A stretch of DNA of 41,919 nucleotides. Source: a virus. The stretch is from positions 1-41,919 of IMG/VR virus record IMGVR_UViG_3300047558_000279, one strand, 5' to 3'. The notes under the pieces were generated by a model. It searched no databases and had not been told where the DNA came from. It saw only the letters and a list, made by a program, of their open reading frames with translations. Position 1 is the first letter of the stretch. Each line of letters opens with the position of its first letter. Below, one piece after another: positions 33,950-39,811 of this stretch. The position numbers were made by a program, and so were the translations under genes.

Positions 33950-34719
33950 TAGACACCCTGATAAACGGCGAAAAACTCTACCGTGTCAGAATCAAGCCAA
34001 GACCCTGGAACAGAAGTACCAAACCCAGTAGCCGTACCATACGCACCATTAGTAGCCAACACCTTAAAAGTAACCGTCGATACACCACCCGAAGTAGTTA
34101 CCGAATGAAACAAAGGATAACCCTTAGCAAAACCAGTAAACGACAAACCGCCACCAGCAATCGCTACAGGCAAAGTCGCCGTCAAACCAGACCCCGAAGG
34201 TACTGTAGAAGCCGTCAACAAACAACGCACAAACACAGTCTTACCCGCACGACCATACGAAGCCGAAGTCACAGTAAACGACGACGCAAAACCGCCACCC
34301 AAAGTAGGCGTATACGAAGTCCAAGCAGCAATACCACCAGTCGCAATCGAATCATCAACATACTTCTTAGTTGACGCATGCGCATCAGCCGACGGCGCAG
34401 CAACAGAAACAGTCTTACCCGACAAATCCAAAACTGAAGCCAACTCAGACGCACCAACAGCACCCGAAGCAATCTCAGACGAACCCACAGCATCCGCAGC
34501 AATACGAGCCGAAGTCACCCAATCATTAGCCTCAACCACATCCAAACGACCATCCAAAGCCGTCACAGCAGGCTCAACCACATCCAAACGGTCCGAAACA
34601 CCAGACACACCAGAATCAACAGCATCCCAGTTATCATTAAACACAACAGTCTCAAACGGTTGCGAAGACCCAACAACAGCCTTCTTCAAACCCAAAAACG
34701 CCGACTCAGAATACGACAT
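33949..34719 (-). CDS. Minor tail / fibre-like protein
   Basis: A 256-residue protein. Near-repeated helices (SDRLDVVEPAVTALDGRLDV) suggest a trimeric coiled-coil shaft. A linker (GSSEIASGAVGASELASVLD) follows and then a beta-rich C-terminal domain (WTSYTPTLGGGFASSFTVTS) ending in DTVEFFAVYQGV. This head-and-shaft design is common in short fibres and spikes. It lies next to the lysis genes rather than in the structural operon, and could be a second receptor-binding protein. A TAATG-type overlap joins it to the holin-like gene. Confidence 0.65.
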   Translation of the reverse strand: MSYSESAFLGLKKAVVGSSQPFETVVFNDNWDAVDSGVSGVSDRLDVVEPAVTALDGRLDVVEANDWVTSARIAADAVGSSEIASGAVGASELASVLDLSGKTVSVAAPSADAHASTKKYVDDSIATGGIAAWTSYTPTLGGGFASSFTVTSASYGRAGKTVFVRCLLTASTVPSGSGLTATLPVAIAGGGLSFTGFAKGYPLFHSVTTSGGVSTVTFKVLATNGAYGTATGFGTSVPGSWLDSDTVEFFAVYQGV

Positions 34720-34729
34720 ACGACAAACC

Positions 34730-35452
34730 TTAATCTAGAACGATGGTAGTCTCTGCATCCAATTCTATACTATTCTGCACAGGCTCCGCTACAACACCCA
34801 AATGAGACTGCCCCGAAGCCAACGCAATAAGTTCACGCGCAATATTACGCTTCACCACAGGGTCCAAAACATGCCGCAAAACAATATCCTGAACCTGCAA
34901 CAACAAACTCGGCACATCCAACTGCTGACGAGCATTAGGGTCAAACCTACCCGTCAACTGATTCACAAAAGTAATCGCCTTCATATCCCCCTGCTGAACC
35001 AACTGCCCCAAAGCAGCATCAGCCATAGGAATAAACTTCTGCAAATTCTCCTCAGACTTAACCTTCATCGCATGAGCAAACTCCTTCTGATTCAACCAAC
35101 CAGCAAGTTCACCCACACCAATCTTCATCCGCTTAGCCAACACCTGCGGAGTCAAAAGATTAAGCGGATTCAAATAAGCCTGTAAGAAAGTTTCCTGCCT
35201 AAGAGTAAGATTAGGATTCTTCGTCGTCTTAATACCACGGTCACTGAGACTACGCTGAAACTTTGAAGAACCCCAAACGACCTCCACATCCTCACGCGAA
35301 AGTGAGGCATCCTGGTCCAAGATAACCTGCAACTCCAAGAACAAACCCTGCCTGTCCGCAGCAATGGCAGCCGACAATACACGCTCAAAAAGTTCCTGCT
35401 CCTTGGTACGCTTACCACTATCCAACCTACTCTCAAACTTAGAACTATCCAC
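34730..35452 (-). CDS. Putative small terminase-like HTH protein
   Basis: A 240-residue protein starting at GTG 35452, chosen because GGAGGG lies about 8 bases upstream and it overlaps the regulator gene by 8 bases. The central part reads LTLRQETFLQAYLNPLNLLT followed by PQVLAKRMKIGVGELAGWLN, a helix-turn-helix pattern as in terminase small subunits. A helical region with QLVQQGDMKAITFVNQLTGR follows, resembling their oligomerisation part. No other small terminase is evident. The distance from the large subunit makes this tentative. Confidence 0.5.
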   Translation of the reverse strand: MDSSKFESRLDSGKRTKEQELFERVLSAAIAADRQGLFLELQVILDQDASLSREDVEVVWGSSKFQRSLSDRGIKTTKNPNLTLRQETFLQAYLNPLNLLTPQVLAKRMKIGVGELAGWLNQKEFAHAMKVKSEENLQKFIPMADAALGQLVQQGDMKAITFVNQLTGRFDPNARQQLDVPSLLLQVQDIVLRHVLDPVVKRNIARELIALASGQSHLGVVAEPVQNSIELDAETTIVLD

Positions 35453-35939
35453 GAGGCAATCCCTCCAAAGCCAACAAATACTCAGGGCTGACACCCAAAT
35501 TCAACAAACGCCCCGACAAACCATCAGGCAAACGCGCCAACTTACCAGACTCATAATCACGCACAATAGAAGGCGACACCCGCAACAAAGACGCAAACGC
35601 CGTCACAGACCCAGCAAAATCCTTCCTCCACAAAGCAAACGTGTTGTAATACTGACCCAAAACATAAGGCGGAACCTCCAACAAACGCTCCGCAACACCC
35701 CTCAAAGGCGCAGACGGCTTCACCAACCACGCCTCAATCTCCCCCACCAACACCCCAGCAGACACACCCAAATGCTGCTCAGCAGCACCCAAAATCCTAT
35801 CCGACGCACGCTTAGTACGCCCATCCTCCAACGCCGTCAACGCCGAACGCTGCACACCAGCCAAAGCAGCAAACTTAGACTGAGACAGCCCAGCAGCAAC
35901 ACGAGCCAAACGAACAGGGTGGTCAGAAATACGAGCCAT
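35445..35939 (-). CDS. XRE-family regulator with two HTH-like regions
   Basis: A 164-residue protein. Residues about 10-45 form a Cro/CI-type HTH (RVAAGLSQSKFAALAGVQRS then ALTALEDGR). A second HTH-like region lies at about 108-135 (VTAFASLLRVSPSIVRDYES). The gene heads the minus-strand operon and faces the plus-strand early cluster, so it probably controls one or both directions. A TAGTAT about 7 bases before the ATG and the lack of a ribosome site suggest leaderless translation. Confidence 0.8.
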   Translation of the reverse strand: MARISDHPVRLARVAAGLSQSKFAALAGVQRSALTALEDGRTKRASDRILGAAEQHLGVSAGVLVGEIEAWLVKPSAPLRGVAERLLEVPPYVLGQYYNTFALWRKDFAGSVTAFASLLRVSPSIVRDYESGKLARLPDGLSGRLLNLGVSPEYLLALEGLPRG

Positions 35940-36104
35940 ACCAGCAATACTAACACAACCAATAGACAGGCATAGCCAATTTAAAATTTCCCGCTGCGAT
36001 GCTAGTACAAGGGACGGCTGGAAACTTGGCTCACAACATCGAGGGGGTAGATTTAGTTCTGTCGCCGAAGCAACCGCCGAGGGACATCAAAATAGGAGTA
36101 TCAA
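35940..36104. promoter_or_regulatory. Divergent promoter region with a diverged copy of the intergenic element
   Basis: This 165-base gap separates the minus-strand regulator operon from plus-strand early genes. It holds an AT-rich core (TTTAAAATTT at 35980-35989), then CCGCTGCG at 35991 and AAGGGACGGCTGGAA at 36009-36023. The latter closely resembles the AAGGGGACGGGTGGAA of the three downstream elements. AGGAG precedes ATG 36105. Strand composition flips here, so it is also an origin candidate. Confidence 0.6.
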
Positions 36105-36518
36105 ATGTTGGAACAGAACCACGAGGGCGAAGTCCTCACCACCGCCGAGGCACTAGCCGAGGCACTAGAAGCAAGCAAGAACCGCGAGGCTTTTCTGGGC
36201 GCGGCAGTTCAGAAGTGGGCTGACGAGTGGCAGAAGGCGAAGGCTCTGTTGGAGGCTTCGATTGAGGAGGACGGCGTAGACACCGACAACCTCGGACACA
36301 GCCTCGGTCTGCTGGTTGAGTTGTTTGAGATTGACTTCTACGAGGAGGTTGACGTCAAGATGACTATCACCTACTCGGGAACCATCTCGGTCAAGAAGGG
36401 CGCGAACCTTTGGGACATGACCACGCCTGACCGCTTCCCTTACGCTGTATCCGTTGCGATTGACGGCGTAGAGTGCGAAGGCACTTTGTCCGAAGACGAC
36501 ATCGAGTTCGACTACTAG
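36105..36518 (+). CDS. Hypothetical early protein
   Basis: A 137-residue acidic protein. An N-terminal helical half (EALAEALEASKNREAFLGAA) is followed by a beta-rich half (VDVKMTITYSGTISVKKGAN, then YAVSVAIDGVECEG) and an acidic end (SEDDIEFDY). The leader GGAGTATCAA is almost the same as at 550. C-ending codons suggest strong expression. It is first gene of a unit whose second gene follows a tetraloop hairpin. No family is recognised. Confidence 0.7.
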   Translation: MLEQNHEGEVLTTAEALAEALEASKNREAFLGAAVQKWADEWQKAKALLEASIEEDGVDTDNLGHSLGLLVELFEIDFYEEVDVKMTITYSGTISVKKGANLWDMTTPDRFPYAVSVAIDGVECEGTLSEDDIEFDY

Positions 36519-36520
36519 AA

Positions 36521-36552
36521 AGGATAGGCGAGGCGGGGGCGCAAGCCCCCGC
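36521..36552 (+). promoter_or_regulatory. AGGATAGG element with GCAA-tetraloop hairpin, copy 1
   Basis: AGGATAGGCGAGG at 36521-36533 runs into an 8-bp hairpin, GCGGGGGC / GCCCCCGC at 36533-36540 and 36545-36552, closed by a GCAA (GNRA) tetraloop. No T tract follows. It lies between the stop of one gene and the start of the next. A second copy with compensating stem changes is at 37267-37298. Confidence 0.75.
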
Positions 36553-36569
36553 TAACCCGACCAAATAAA

Positions 36570-36758
36570 ATGAGCAAAAACATCAGACAGTATCTAGTCC
36601 TAGTAATCATCTTCCTTTTTGGAGCGTGGCTATACAATCAGGGACTGACCCTCATCACCACCGAGAAAATCAATGACGGAGTTCCGCTAGTATCCTTCGG
36701 GATACTGATTGAGATTGGCGCTGGAGTAGCCTTCCTCTATAAGATGTGGAACGACTAA
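36570..36758 (+). CDS. Small two-helix membrane protein
   Basis: A 62-residue protein with hydrophobic segments at about 7-24 (QYLVLVIIFLFGAWLYNQG) and 40-57 (SFGILIEIGAGVAFLYKMW). It lies downstream of the tetraloop hairpin and has no obvious ribosome site (CCAAATAAAATG), so its translation may depend on the hairpin or on coupling. A strong terminator follows. Function unknown. Confidence 0.65.
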   Translation: MSKNIRQYLVLVIIFLFGAWLYNQGLTLITTEKINDGVPLVSFGILIEIGAGVAFLYKMWND

Positions 36759-36778
36759 AACTTACTCCTATAAGGCAG

Positions 36779-36807
36779 AAACCCCTCGCAGAAATGCGGG
36801 GGGTTTT
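36779..36807 (+). terminator. Intrinsic terminator of intergenic module 1
   Basis: A 12-bp stem with one G-T pair, AAACCCCTCGCA at 36779-36790 with 36795-36806, closed by a GAAA tetraloop and ending in TTTT. It is preceded by ACTTACTCCTATAAGGCA, which is repeated before the terminator of module 2. Confidence 0.9.
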
Positions 36808-36813
36808 CTGTTT

Positions 36814-36856
36814 CCGCGAGCGCAAAGGCTCCCTAAGGGGACGGGTGGAATGTGTG
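36814..36856 (+). repeat. Intergenic element, copy 1
   Basis: CCGCGAGCGC at 36814-36823, a 13-base spacer, then GGGGACGGGTGGAATGTGTG at 36837-36856, running into a C-poor GT-rich tract to about 36893. It lies 7 bases after a terminator and about 75 bases before the next gene. It matches the copies at 37557-37600 and 38085-38129. Probably a promoter-proximal or 5'-leader element. Confidence 0.85.
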
Positions 36857-36932
36857 TTGTGTGGTGTGGGGTGTGTAGTGTTGTGTTTGTCGGGCTAATC
36901 GGTTCGGCGTTATCTAAAAATGGAGTAAAGAA

Positions 36933-37265
36933 ATGTGTGAAGTAGAGACCCGCGAGAACTCGTGGAGTGTGTGTGAGTGCGAGCCTGTTGTGGCTGAGGT
37001 TACTCACGAGGAAACGGCAGTTGAGTTGGTGAATGAGCGCACTAGGCGTTCGGCACTAGAAACCGAGTTGGCTCGTGTTCAGCGTGCTGGTCAGTTTTAC
37101 GCAACTCACCGCGATGAGTTAGAGGCGCGGTTGGCTATGGTTCGGGTTCTTGTGGAGAGCCTGATTGACGGGGAGGACCTCTGCGAGCCGTCTGAACACG
37201 GAGAGGTCGCGGAACTTTGCGACTTACTTGGTATTGAGTTTGATGATGAAATGGAGGAGAACTAG
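36933..37265 (+). CDS. Hypothetical early protein with a coiled coil
   Basis: A 110-residue acidic protein. The N-terminus has two close cysteines (SVCEC), then a long helix at about 30-85 (ELVNERTRRSALETELARVQ), a likely coiled coil, and an acidic end. The leader AATGGAGTAAAGAA puts GGAG 7 bases before the ATG and is shared with other genes of this region. It is the first gene of module 2. No family is recognised. Confidence 0.7.
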   Translation: MCEVETRENSWSVCECEPVVAEVTHEETAVELVNERTRRSALETELARVQRAGQFYATHRDELEARLAMVRVLVESLIDGEDLCEPSEHGEVAELCDLLGIEFDDEMEEN

Positions 37266-37266
37266 C

Positions 37267-37298
37267 AGGATAGGTGAGGGGAGGGCGCAAGCCCTCCC
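37267..37298 (+). promoter_or_regulatory. AGGATAGG element with GCAA-tetraloop hairpin, copy 2
   Basis: AGGATAGGTGAGG at 37267-37279 leads into an 8-bp hairpin, GGGAGGGC / GCCCTCCC at 37279-37286 and 37291-37298, again closed by GCAA. Compared with copy 1 two base pairs differ on both strands (C-G to G-C and G-C to A-T), so pairing is conserved while the sequence changes. Confidence 0.75.
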
Positions 37299-37320
37299 TG
37301 AACCTTGCTAGGCAAATGCT

Positions 37321-37491
37321 ATGAGCAAAAAGGATTACATTGAGTTCGCTAAGGTTCTCAACAAGGCTTTTCAGAAACTACACGACAACGGAACTTTCTC
37401 GGTTATGGTTTGGGAGTTGGTCGCTATTCTGAAGGCTGATAACCCGAACTTTGATTCGGATAAGTTCCTTAAGGCTGTTACTGGCGAGTAA
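37321..37491 (+). CDS. Small hypothetical protein, 56 aa
   Basis: ATG 37321 opens a 56-codon frame, MSKKDYIEFAKVLNKAFQKL onward, ending AVTGE. The MSKKDYIEFAK start resembles a family of very short phage proteins seen in many actinophages, as I recall it, with no known function. It lies 22 bases after the tetraloop hairpin, in the same place as the membrane protein of module 1, and is followed by the module terminator. The frame fills the gap cleanly. Confidence 0.7.
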   Translation: MSKKDYIEFAKVLNKAFQKLHDNGTFSVMVWELVAILKADNPNFDSDKFLKAVTGE

Positions 37492-37512
37492 GACTTACTC
37501 CATAAGGCACTG

Positions 37513-37549
37513 ACCCCCGCAAGCCCTCCCCCTCGGCTTGCGGGGGTTT
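37513..37549 (+). terminator. Hairpin terminator of intergenic module 2
   Basis: A 13-bp perfect stem, ACCCCCGCAAGCC at 37513-37525 with 37535-37547, followed by TTTA. It is preceded by ACTTACTCCATAAGGCA, the same lead-in as in module 1, although the hairpins themselves differ. Confidence 0.85.
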
Positions 37550-37556
37550 AGTGTAT

Positions 37557-37600
37557 CCGCGAGCGCAAAGGGCTTCTTTAGGGGACGGGTGGAATGTGTG
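37557..37600 (+). repeat. Intergenic element, copy 2
   Basis: CCGCGAGCGC at 37557-37566, a 14-base spacer, then GGGGACGGGTGGAATGTGTG at 37581-37600 and another GT-rich tract (GTGTGTGGTGTGTG). Identical in both core motifs to copies 1 and 3. It lies 8 bases after a terminator. Confidence 0.85.
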
Positions 37601-37668
37601 GTGTGTGGTGTGTGAGGGGGTATGTTTGTTGTGTAGTCAAGTTGGCTATCTTATGAATGGAGTTAGAA

Positions 37669-37842
37669 GTGTTTGATACCGAGGTTTATAGCCACTCATC
37701 CGTGCCGTGCGCGTGTTGTGGCGATGGCGCTGGTTTGGTTATTAGCGAGGATGTTGCGCGCCGTCTAGATGTGCGTGATTTGGATTTTTATGTTCAGGGT
37801 TATTGTTGGGATTGTCTACCGATTTTTAGGAAGGTGAACTAA
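37669..37842 (+). CDS. Zinc-ribbon microprotein, 57 aa
   Basis: A 57-residue protein with CACC at about 14-17 and CWDC at about 47-50, the two halves of a zinc ribbon. GTG 37669 is chosen because GGAG lies 6 bases upstream in the conserved leader AATGGAGTTAGAA; the ATG at 37657 lies inside that leader. The stop overlaps the next start (TAATG). Function unknown; a nucleic-acid or protein-binding role is likely for a bare zinc ribbon. Confidence 0.65.
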   Translation: MFDTEVYSHSSVPCACCGDGAGLVISEDVARRLDVRDLDFYVQGYCWDCLPIFRKVN

Positions 37843-38024
37843 TGTTTGTTGATTTTGATTGCGATTTTTGCGGTGGCGCAACCTCGTTTATTCGCGTCTA
37901 TGACGAATGGGGGGTGTCCTCGTGGCTTGAAGGCGTGAATGGTTGCGGGTCTGATTATCTTGCTATTTGGTGCGGTGTTTGTGGTCCTAAGCACCGCGAG
38001 CGCGAGGCGGTGATAGCCAAATAA
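37842..38024 (+). CDS. Zinc-ribbon microprotein, 60 aa
   Basis: A 60-residue protein with CDFC at 7-10 and CGVC at about 44-47, again a two-knuckle zinc ribbon, separated by SFIRVYDEWGVSSWLEGVNG. It is translationally coupled to the preceding zinc-ribbon gene, so the two products may work as a pair. The module 3 terminator follows within 16 bases. Confidence 0.7.
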   Translation: MFVDFDCDFCGGATSFIRVYDEWGVSSWLEGVNGCGSDYLAIWCGVCGPKHREREAVIAK

Positions 38025-38039
38025 GCCTTGTAAGCCCCG

Positions 38040-38082
38040 CTAAGCCCCTTACAGCCTCCCCTGCTGTAAGGGGCTTAGTTTT
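38040..38082 (+). terminator. Intrinsic terminator of intergenic module 3
   Basis: A 16-bp perfect stem, CTAAGCCCCTTACAGC at 38040-38055 with 38063-38078, around a 7-base loop, followed by TTTTA. It is the longest hairpin of the three modules. Confidence 0.92.
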
Positions 38083-38084
38083 AC

Positions 38085-38129
38085 CCGCGAGCGCTCCACA
38101 GCGCCCTCAGGGGACGGGTGGAATGTGTG
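38085..38129 (+). repeat. Intergenic element, copy 3
   Basis: CCGCGAGCGC at 38085-38094, a 15-base spacer, then GGGGACGGGTGGAATGTGTG at 38110-38129. Here the spacer forms a small hairpin (GCGCT-CCAC-AGCGC). It lies 3 bases after the terminator. The region downstream to 38284 holds no long gene; it is A-rich with a possible 24-codon frame and TTGACT near 38277. Confidence 0.85.
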
Positions 38130-38162
38130 CTGTGCTTGCGATACACTTAGCAAGTTAGTAAT

Positions 38163-38237
38163 GTGAGTAACAATCCCGCTAGACAAGCAGGGAGAGCAAG
38201 AAAAACAAAAAAAATCAGTAAAAGAAAGCCTGTTTAG
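38163..38237 (+). CDS. Possible basic micropeptide, 24 aa
   Basis: GTG 38163 opens a 24-codon frame (SNNPARQAGRARKTKKISKR and two to three more residues) with ten basic residues. No ribosome site is visible, so translation would have to be leaderless or it may be noncoding A-rich leader. It fills part of a 260-base gap after the third intergenic element. Weakly supported. Confidence 0.25.
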   Translation: MSNNPARQAGRARKTKKISKRKPV

Positions 38238-38347
38238 TTAGCCTTTTTTCGTTATTGTTTTGTTATCGAAATGTTCTTGACTAGGTGAGTAGGCAGAGTA
38301 AGTTAGCAGTTAGGCAAGTTGCCTTTATTGAGAATGGAGTATTAGAA

Positions 38348-38533
38348 GTGAATAAGGAAAGGTTTTTGACCTCATTTGAGGGCTTGGAGGCGGTTATGTA
38401 TGCCTTCCCGTCTGGCAAGGACATTGACCCCGCTTTTAGCGAGGCTTTGGACAACGCTTATAACGCTATGGTTGAGGCGCACATTATCGGCAAAGGTGTT
38501 ATTGCCCGTTCGTTTGAGTTGGAGGAAAAGTAA
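38348..38533 (+). CDS. Hypothetical early protein
   Basis: A 61-residue protein (NKERFLTSFEGLEAVMYAFP, then helical). GTG 38348 follows the conserved leader AATGGAGTATTAGAA with GGAG 8 bases upstream; a longer frame from GTG 38285 has no such site. It starts a long run of coupled small genes reaching 40131. No family is recognised. Confidence 0.65.
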   Translation: MNKERFLTSFEGLEAVMYAFPSGKDIDPAFSEALDNAYNAMVEAHIIGKGVIARSFELEEK

Positions 38534-38830
38534 ATGGCACTTTCGGGTTTTGACGAAATCAAGAACCAAGTTTTAGAGGAGTGGACTTATTTCGCGGATG
38601 ATAGCGAGCGCGCTATTAGTGAAATGGCGGATTTTTTGACCCCGCACTACTACAACGAAATTATTCAGGAGTGGTGCGCGCTTTCGTCTGACGATAGCAA
38701 CCGCTTTGATGAGGTTGGCGTTCCTGCCGATTTCACTATCGAAAAACTTATGGCTATTGACCTGTGGATTTATTACGAAAATGCGGTTCGTGTTACTTAT
38801 GAGCAGGTTTTAGAGGAGCGTGTCGTCTAA
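38534..38830 (+). CDS. Acidic hypothetical early protein
   Basis: A 98-residue acidic, helical protein rich in aromatic residues (EEWTYFADDSERAISEMADF; DLWIYYENAVRVTYEQVLEE). It begins directly after the upstream stop with GGAGG 9 bases before the ATG, and its own stop overlaps the next start (TAATG). No family is recognised. Confidence 0.65.
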   Translation: MALSGFDEIKNQVLEEWTYFADDSERAISEMADFLTPHYYNEIIQEWCALSSDDSNRFDEVGVPADFTIEKLMAIDLWIYYENAVRVTYEQVLEERVV

Positions 38831-38958
38831 TGTCTAAATTGGTTTGTTGTGTCGCTGGTGATAATCACTCTGACGATGTTTTTAAGGTTTGGATTGGTGA
38901 GCCGTTGCCTAATGTAGTTTGCGGTTATCACTTTTACGCTAGAAAGGTTGTGAAGTAA
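38830..38958 (+). CDS. Short hypothetical protein, 42 aa
   Basis: A 42-codon frame joined to both neighbours by TAATG overlaps (MSKLVCCVAGDNHSDDVFKV onward). It has CC at 6-7 and a Cys at 31, with three His nearby, so metal binding is possible but not clear. The perfect fit between neighbours supports it as a gene. Confidence 0.6.
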   Translation: MSKLVCCVAGDNHSDDVFKVWIGEPLPNVVCGYHFYARKVVK

Positions 38959-39110
38959 TGCCTAGTTATGTGTTTATTTTTGATTGTGTGAACTGCTACG
39001 GGTTTTATGGTGAGCAGGTTTTAGACGGGGCTGGCAGATTGCTTTGCCCTAGTTGTGATTGTGAACAGAGTTTAGATAGTGATTATGTGGAAAGAATGGA
39101 GGTTGCCTAA
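38958..39110 (+). CDS. Zinc-ribbon microprotein, 50 aa
   Basis: A 50-codon frame with CVNC at 10-13 and CPSCDC at 30-35, a clear zinc-ribbon layout, ending in an acidic helix (SDYVERMEVA). TAATG overlaps on both sides. Function unknown. Confidence 0.65.
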   Translation: MPSYVFIFDCVNCYGFYGEQVLDGAGRLLCPSCDCEQSLDSDYVERMEVA

Positions 39111-39292
39111 TGGCTAGTTATTTGGTGAAGTTTGTTGCCGATTTATTTGTGTTATCTGTGCCTATGCTTGCCGATAGTAGTTGGCAGGCTAGGCGTAAGG
39201 CAGAAATTATGTTGTCTGATGATTATGGGATAGACATTAGCCTTGTTCGTTGGGTTGATGTTGAGGTTACTAAGGAAGGTGAGTGGCTCTAA
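39110..39292 (+). CDS. Hypothetical early protein
   Basis: A 60-residue protein with a hydrophobic N-terminal third (YLVKFVADLFVLSVPMLADS) and then a charged helix and strand (SLVRWVDVEVTKEGEWL). The pattern of strand, helix and strand suggests a small alpha-beta fold. Coupled by TAATG overlaps. Confidence 0.6.
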   Translation: MASYLVKFVADLFVLSVPMLADSSWQARRKAEIMLSDDYGIDISLVRWVDVEVTKEGEWL

Positions 39293-39405
39293 TGGTTATG
39301 TTTGGTTCTTGTGATGTTTGTGAGGCTTTGTATGATGTTTCTTCCCGTGCTGGCAGGTGTGGTGATTGTGGTAATTGTTCGGTTCATTGTGAGGAGGTTG
39401 AGTAA
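39292..39405 (+). CDS. Cysteine-rich zinc microprotein, 37 aa
   Basis: A 37-codon frame with seven metal-binding candidates: CDVC at 7-10, CGDCGNC at 23-29, and H32 and C33. This is dense enough for one or two zinc sites. TAATG overlaps at both ends support the frame. Confidence 0.6.
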   Translation: MVMFGSCDVCEALYDVSSRAGRCGDCGNCSVHCEEVE

Positions 39406-39521
39406 TGGTGAAGTTGGTTGATAAGGCGTGTAAGTGTTATCTGTTGGAGGATGATGAGTTGGAGGCGGGTTTTACTTGTTACAACTGCTACGAGTTTAGG
39501 AAGGAAGGTTCTAATGGTTGA
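39405..39521 (+). CDS. Zinc-ribbon microprotein, 38 aa
   Basis: A 38-codon frame with CKC at 9-11 and CYNC at 25-28, then a basic end. It overlaps its neighbours by 1 and 8 bases. Its layout (short knuckle, acidic linker, second knuckle) resembles the other microproteins of this array. Confidence 0.6.
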   Translation: MVKLVDKACKCYLLEDDELEAGFTCYNCYEFRKEGSNG

Positions 39522-39675
39522 GATGTTGGAGGATTTGCTTGCCGAATGTGAGGCGCAATTTGAGTTGGCTGATGTTTGGGCTGATAAGGAAATTTTGGAG
39601 GGTTACAGGATTGCTATGAATGAGGTTTGTGGTTTGTTGAGAGAAAAAATTGGTATAGAAAGGTTGGCGGAATAA
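39514..39675 (+). CDS. Small helical acidic protein, 53 aa
   Basis: ATG 39514 with AAGGAAGG 5-6 bases upstream gives a 53-residue acidic helix (EMLEDLLAECEAQFELADVW). An in-frame upstream start at 39418 lies inside the preceding zinc gene and is not used here. The stop overlaps the next start (TAATG). Confidence 0.6.
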   Translation: MVEMLEDLLAECEAQFELADVWADKEILEGYRIAMNEVCGLLREKIGIERLAE

Positions 39676-39809
39676 TGTTTGGTAAGAAGAAAAAGGTGAA
39701 TGTTTTGGTTGCGCCTTGTAGTGTGTGTTCTTTCTCTGGTGTGGTTGCGTATCGGGGTAAGACGATTGTGGTTGAGCCGTGTCTGTGTGTTTATAAGGAA
39801 GGAAAGTAG
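39675..39809 (+). CDS. Zinc-ribbon microprotein with a basic start, 44 aa
   Basis: A 44-residue protein, MFGKKKKVNVLVAPCSVCSF at the start, then CLC at 37-39. The four or five basic residues before the first knuckle could contact nucleic acid. ATG 39675 overlaps the previous stop; an earlier in-frame start would lie inside that gene. Confidence 0.6.
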   Translation: MFGKKKKVNVLVAPCSVCSFSGVVAYRGKTIVVEPCLCVYKEGK

Positions 39810-39811
39810 AA

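Noticed and set aside
38207-38256. Possible terminator around AAAGAAAGCC ... AGCCTTTTTT
   Set aside because: The arms are direct, not inverted, repeats (AGCCT twice) and do not form a stem despite the T run.
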